The position numbers were made by a program, and so were the translations under genes. DNA of 44,696 nucleotides from RGIG4079 sp045637505 (GTDB lineage: Bacteria; Bacteroidota; Bacteroidia; Bacteroidales; Muribaculaceae), in contig JAZTZO010000065.1 in NCBI GenBank assembly GCA_045637505.1, positions 1 through 44,696 on the forward strand, read 5' to 3'. Numbering within the stretch: the stretch's first letter is position 1; every line of letters begins with the position of its first letter. The notes beneath the pieces were generated by a model that worked only from the letters and a program-made list of their open reading frames with translations, had not been told where the DNA came from and did no database searches. This document shows positions 42,738-44,696 of this stretch, in pieces.

Positions 42738-43754
42738 TTATTTGTTTTCTTTTAGACCGATGGCTTGGTTGCAAGTGATAATTACAGTTTTGTAAATATC
42801 TTCGGGGAAACAACCACGAGAAAGGTCGTTGACAGGAGCAGCGAGTCCTTGAAGGATTGGTCCCACAGCTTGAACGCCAGCAAGGCGTTGCACGAGTTTG
42901 TATGCAATATTACCTACTTCAAGTGATGGAAATACGAGAACATTTGCACGACCACTTAATGGGCTATTAGGAGCCTTGCTATTAGCAACACCTGGAACTA
43001 ATGCTGCATCGGCTTGAAGTTCGCCGTCGAGAATTAAATCGGGAGCCATTTCGTGAGCTATTTCTGTTGCACGAATAACTTTGTTCACGCGATCATGGCG
43101 TGCGCTACCCTTAGTTGAGAAACTGAGAATTGCCACACGAGGTTCGATGGCAGCTATGTCGCGAGCGGTTTGAGAGGCCGAAACAGCGATTTGTGCCAAT
43201 TCTTTGTCGGTTGGGTCGGGGATAACTGCACAGTCGGCAAATACAAGCAAGTCGTCGGTGCCATAAGGAGAACCTTCGGGGAGAAGCATGATAAATGCAC
43301 CCGATACAACATCGATGCCTGGTTGAGTTTTGATAACTTGGAATGCAGCACGAAGCACATTGCCAGTAGTGTTTTGAGCACCGGCTACTTGTCCATCGGC
43401 ATCACCAGCTTTAACCATTAAGCAACCAAGATAAAGAGGGTTGGCAGTCATGAGGCGAGCCTCTTCCATTGTTATGCCCTTGCTCTTGCGAAGGTCAAAG
43501 TATATGCCTGCATATTTGTCGATTACTTTTTCATCGGCGGGATTGACAATTTGAGCTTTGTCGATATTTTCAAGTTTAAGGTCTTTGGCCATTGCTAAAA
43601 TATCGGCAGGATCTCCAATGAGGATTACATCGGCAATTTGCTCTGCGATGATTTTATCAGCAGCGGTCAAAGTACGAGGTTCTGTACCTTCGGGAAGTAC
43701 AATTCGTTGGCGATTTTTAATCGCTCTTTCGGTAAGTTTTTCAAATAATCCCAT
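42738..43754 (-). CDS. pta: Phosphate acetyltransferase (short PTA form)
   Basis: 338 aa, the short single-domain form. Blocks: RIVLPEGTEPRTLTAADKI near the N-terminus, DGQVAGAQNTTGNVLRAAFQ near 118-138, LSFSTKGSARHDRVNKV near 210-226, and FPSLEVGNIAYKLVQRLAGVQAVGPILQGL near 275-305. It makes acetyl phosphate from acetyl-CoA, which the next gene, ackA, uses. First gene of the operon. Confidence 0.97.
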   Translation of the reverse strand: MGLFEKLTERAIKNRQRIVLPEGTEPRTLTAADKIIAEQIADVILIGDPADILAMAKDLKLENIDKAQIVNPADEKVIDKYAGIYFDLRKSKGITMEEARLMTANPLYLGCLMVKAGDADGQVAGAQNTTGNVLRAAFQVIKTQPGIDVVSGAFIMLLPEGSPYGTDDLLVFADCAVIPDPTDKELAQIAVSASQTARDIAAIEPRVAILSFSTKGSARHDRVNKVIRATEIAHEMAPDLILDGELQADAALVPGVANSKAPNSPLSGRANVLVFPSLEVGNIAYKLVQRLAGVQAVGPILQGLAAPVNDLSRGCFPEDIYKTVIITCNQAIGLKENK

Positions 43755-43795
43755 AATGAAAGTGTCTTTGATGTTTGTTTAAATTTTTCTATATG

Positions 43796-43803
43796 CAAAT
43801 TTA
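43796..43803 (-). promoter_or_regulatory. -7 promoter element (TAAATTTG) for pta-ackA
   Basis: On the minus strand TAAATTTG, 41 bases before the pta ATG at 43754. No TTTG at the -33 position is seen. Confidence 0.5.
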
Positions 43804-43936
43804 ATGAAAAAGGATAGTTTATGAAAGAAAAACGAAAAAAATGATGGATATGTCAAGAATTTTATATTAATTCGCAGTTATAAATATAAACTATCATTAA
43901 TCATAACTAAAAATATAAGATACCTTACACTATATC

Positions 43937-44320
43937 ATGGAGTATATTAAATATAAATTAGAATTTGACATGAAAGCCACTCCCATAACTATTTTATGGG
44001 AATATATATCTTCCGAAAATGGATTGAAGCAATGGTTTGCCGACGATGTTAAGATAAAAGATCGAGATTATATATTTAAGTGGAAAGGATATGAACAAGA
44101 GGCGCGAATGATAGGTATGCGCAAAGGGCTCGCTATAAAATTACAATGGGTCGATGCTTCCGAAAAAACTTATTTTGAAATGCGCATTCTCACAAGCGAA
44201 ATGACCGACAATGTTGTGCTACAAATAATCGACTTTGCCGAAGAAGATGAACTTGATGAATCAAAAGACCTTTGGCGCTCGCAAATCGATACTTTGCGCC
44301 GCGTGATAGGGTGTAAATAG
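43937..44320 (+). CDS. START-like (SRPBCC/AHSA1-type) domain protein
   Basis: 127 aa, a single small domain without signal peptide. It begins MEYIKYKLEFDMKATPITILWEYISSENGLKQWFADDVK, the AHSA1/START-like pattern (strand, helix, then GL-WFA-D), followed by strands (YIFKWKGYEQEARMIG) and a final long helix (DLWRSQIDTLRRVIGCK). Proteins of this type bind hydrophobic ligands or act as co-chaperones; the ligand is unknown. It is divergent from pta-ackA with 182 bases between starts, in which no clear promoter for this gene is visible. A small membrane-protein frame follows. Confidence 0.85.
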   Translation: MEYIKYKLEFDMKATPITILWEYISSENGLKQWFADDVKIKDRDYIFKWKGYEQEARMIGMRKGLAIKLQWVDASEKTYFEMRILTSEMTDNVVLQIIDFAEEDELDESKDLWRSQIDTLRRVIGCK

Positions 44321-44360
44321 AATTTCAATTTAAACAAAATTGGGGGATTTATTGTTTTAA

Positions 44361-44504
44361 GTGAAACGACTTGAAACAATGAATCGACGACGCAAATATC
44401 AACCCCCAATTAAAATTAGCGTGTGGCTAGCAATTATAGCCACCATAATGGTGTTCTTGCTACTTATATGGCTATCGGTAGTCGATACCCCCTCGATGAG
44501 GTAG
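44361..44504 (+). CDS. Small single-helix membrane protein (41-47 aa)
   Basis: Starts at a GTG (44361) or, more likely, the ATG at 44379 (MNRRRKYQPPIKISVW), stop TAG at 44502-44504. A basic start is followed by one hydrophobic segment (VWLAIIATIMVFLLLIWLSVV) and a short tail ending DTPSMR. Positive-inside topology with a clean helix supports a real small gene, 58 bases (ATG) after the START-like gene. Function unknown. Confidence 0.55.
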   Translation: MKRLETMNRRRKYQPPIKISVWLAIIATIMVFLLLIWLSVVDTPSMR

Positions 44505-44612
44505 TGAAGGTGGGGCATATTAAATTCAATGCAAAAGTATGGTCGAAACTTCGCTCTGTGTCGTCCTGAAAAACCGTTACAGGATTTGATACAAAAATAC
44601 TAAAAGTTTTTT

Positions 44613-44644
44613 AAATGACAACACGGCATGCCGTGTTGTCATTT
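44613..44644. terminator. 32-bp perfect palindrome, likely bidirectional terminator
   Basis: Arms of 16 bp (44613-44628 / 44629-44644, centre ACACGGCATGCCGTGT) with no spacer, A/T-rich on both sides. It lies between the rightward small gene and the stop of a leftward gene, where a shared terminator is expected. A protein-binding palindrome is the alternative. Confidence 0.6.
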
Positions 44645-44657
44645 TTGGTTCTGTAAG

Positions 44658-44696
44658 TTATAATTTCTTTTTTATCTTGGCGATGCATCTCATCAG
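44658..44696 (-). CDS. Last 12 codons of a leftward gene continuing past the window edge
   Basis: From the right edge the minus strand reads LMRCIAKIKKKL and then TAA (44660-44658), immediately followed by the palindromic terminator. The basic C-terminus and the well-placed terminator suggest a real gene end. Too short to identify. Confidence 0.45.
   Translation of the reverse strand: MMRCIAKIKKKL

Overview
The window looks like chromosome from a low-GC member of the Bacteroidales (Bacteroidetes). The grounds are: (i) many putative promoters of the Bacteroidetes type, TTTG about 19-20 nt upstream of TAnnTTTG, and no consistent Shine-Dalgarno sequences; (ii) a BspA-like leucine-rich-repeat surface protein; (iii) an exbB-exbD-exbD-tonB operon with long ExbDs; (iv) meso-diaminopimelate dehydrogenase, pyrBI, pta-ackA and a dxs-trkA-trkH cluster, all with Bacteroidales-like sequence. 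Genus cannot be settled by eye; a gut Muribaculaceae/Prevotellaceae-like organism is an inference. Most of the window is ordinary housekeeping DNA. No CRISPR array, prophage or intact IS is visible.

Layout. 1-2450: a truncated gene tail, a BspA-like LRR protein and a 0.5-kb gene-free stretch rich in small hairpins. 2451-6403 (minus): an MBOAT O-acyltransferase followed by two paralogous DHHW/AlgJ-like proteins, probably a unit that acetylates an exported glycan. 6549-12536 (minus): TamB, then an AGCS amino-acid symporter; a metallophosphoesterase diverges from TamB. 13797-16127: a secreted serine hydrolase, convergent with a TerB-DnaJ protein. 16418-19951: the TonB energising operon with its own strong promoter and terminator. 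20035-24957: a 59-aa membrane protein, dxs, trkA and trkH. 24928-28266: poorly known genes (a zinc-ribbon protein, a secreted protein of six 20-aa repeats, tRNA-Met(CAU), an OmpW/PorT-like barrel, a helical protein). 28314-30348: an ECF sigma factor with an ECF-like promoter of its own, a 4-TM partner, then an AT-rich insert carrying a 67-aa HExxH remnant and two small exported proteins. 30419-33822: pyrB-pyrI-flavin reductase-glyA. 33854-35131: a PlsC acyltransferase and an SPFH-tail-like protein. 35153-40444 (minus): AGCS symporter-lgt, a 2-TM protein-Na/Pi cotransporter, a small exported protein and ddh. 41432-43803 (minus): pta-ackA. The end holds a START-like protein, a 41-47-aa membrane peptide and the last codons of a leftward gene with a 32-bp perfect palindrome beside it.

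Most interesting: the HExxH remnant with its two exported neighbours (possible decayed toxin-immunity cassette), the 20-aa repeat protein/zinc-ribbon pair, a 130-bp element with terminal inverted repeats that exactly fills the gap between two genes, the hairpin-rich element at 2141-2275, and the tandem DHHW pair. Several natural start codons were set downstream of the longest possible reading frame because a promoter element lies inside the longer version. All functional statements rest on motif recognition by eye; no database search was run.
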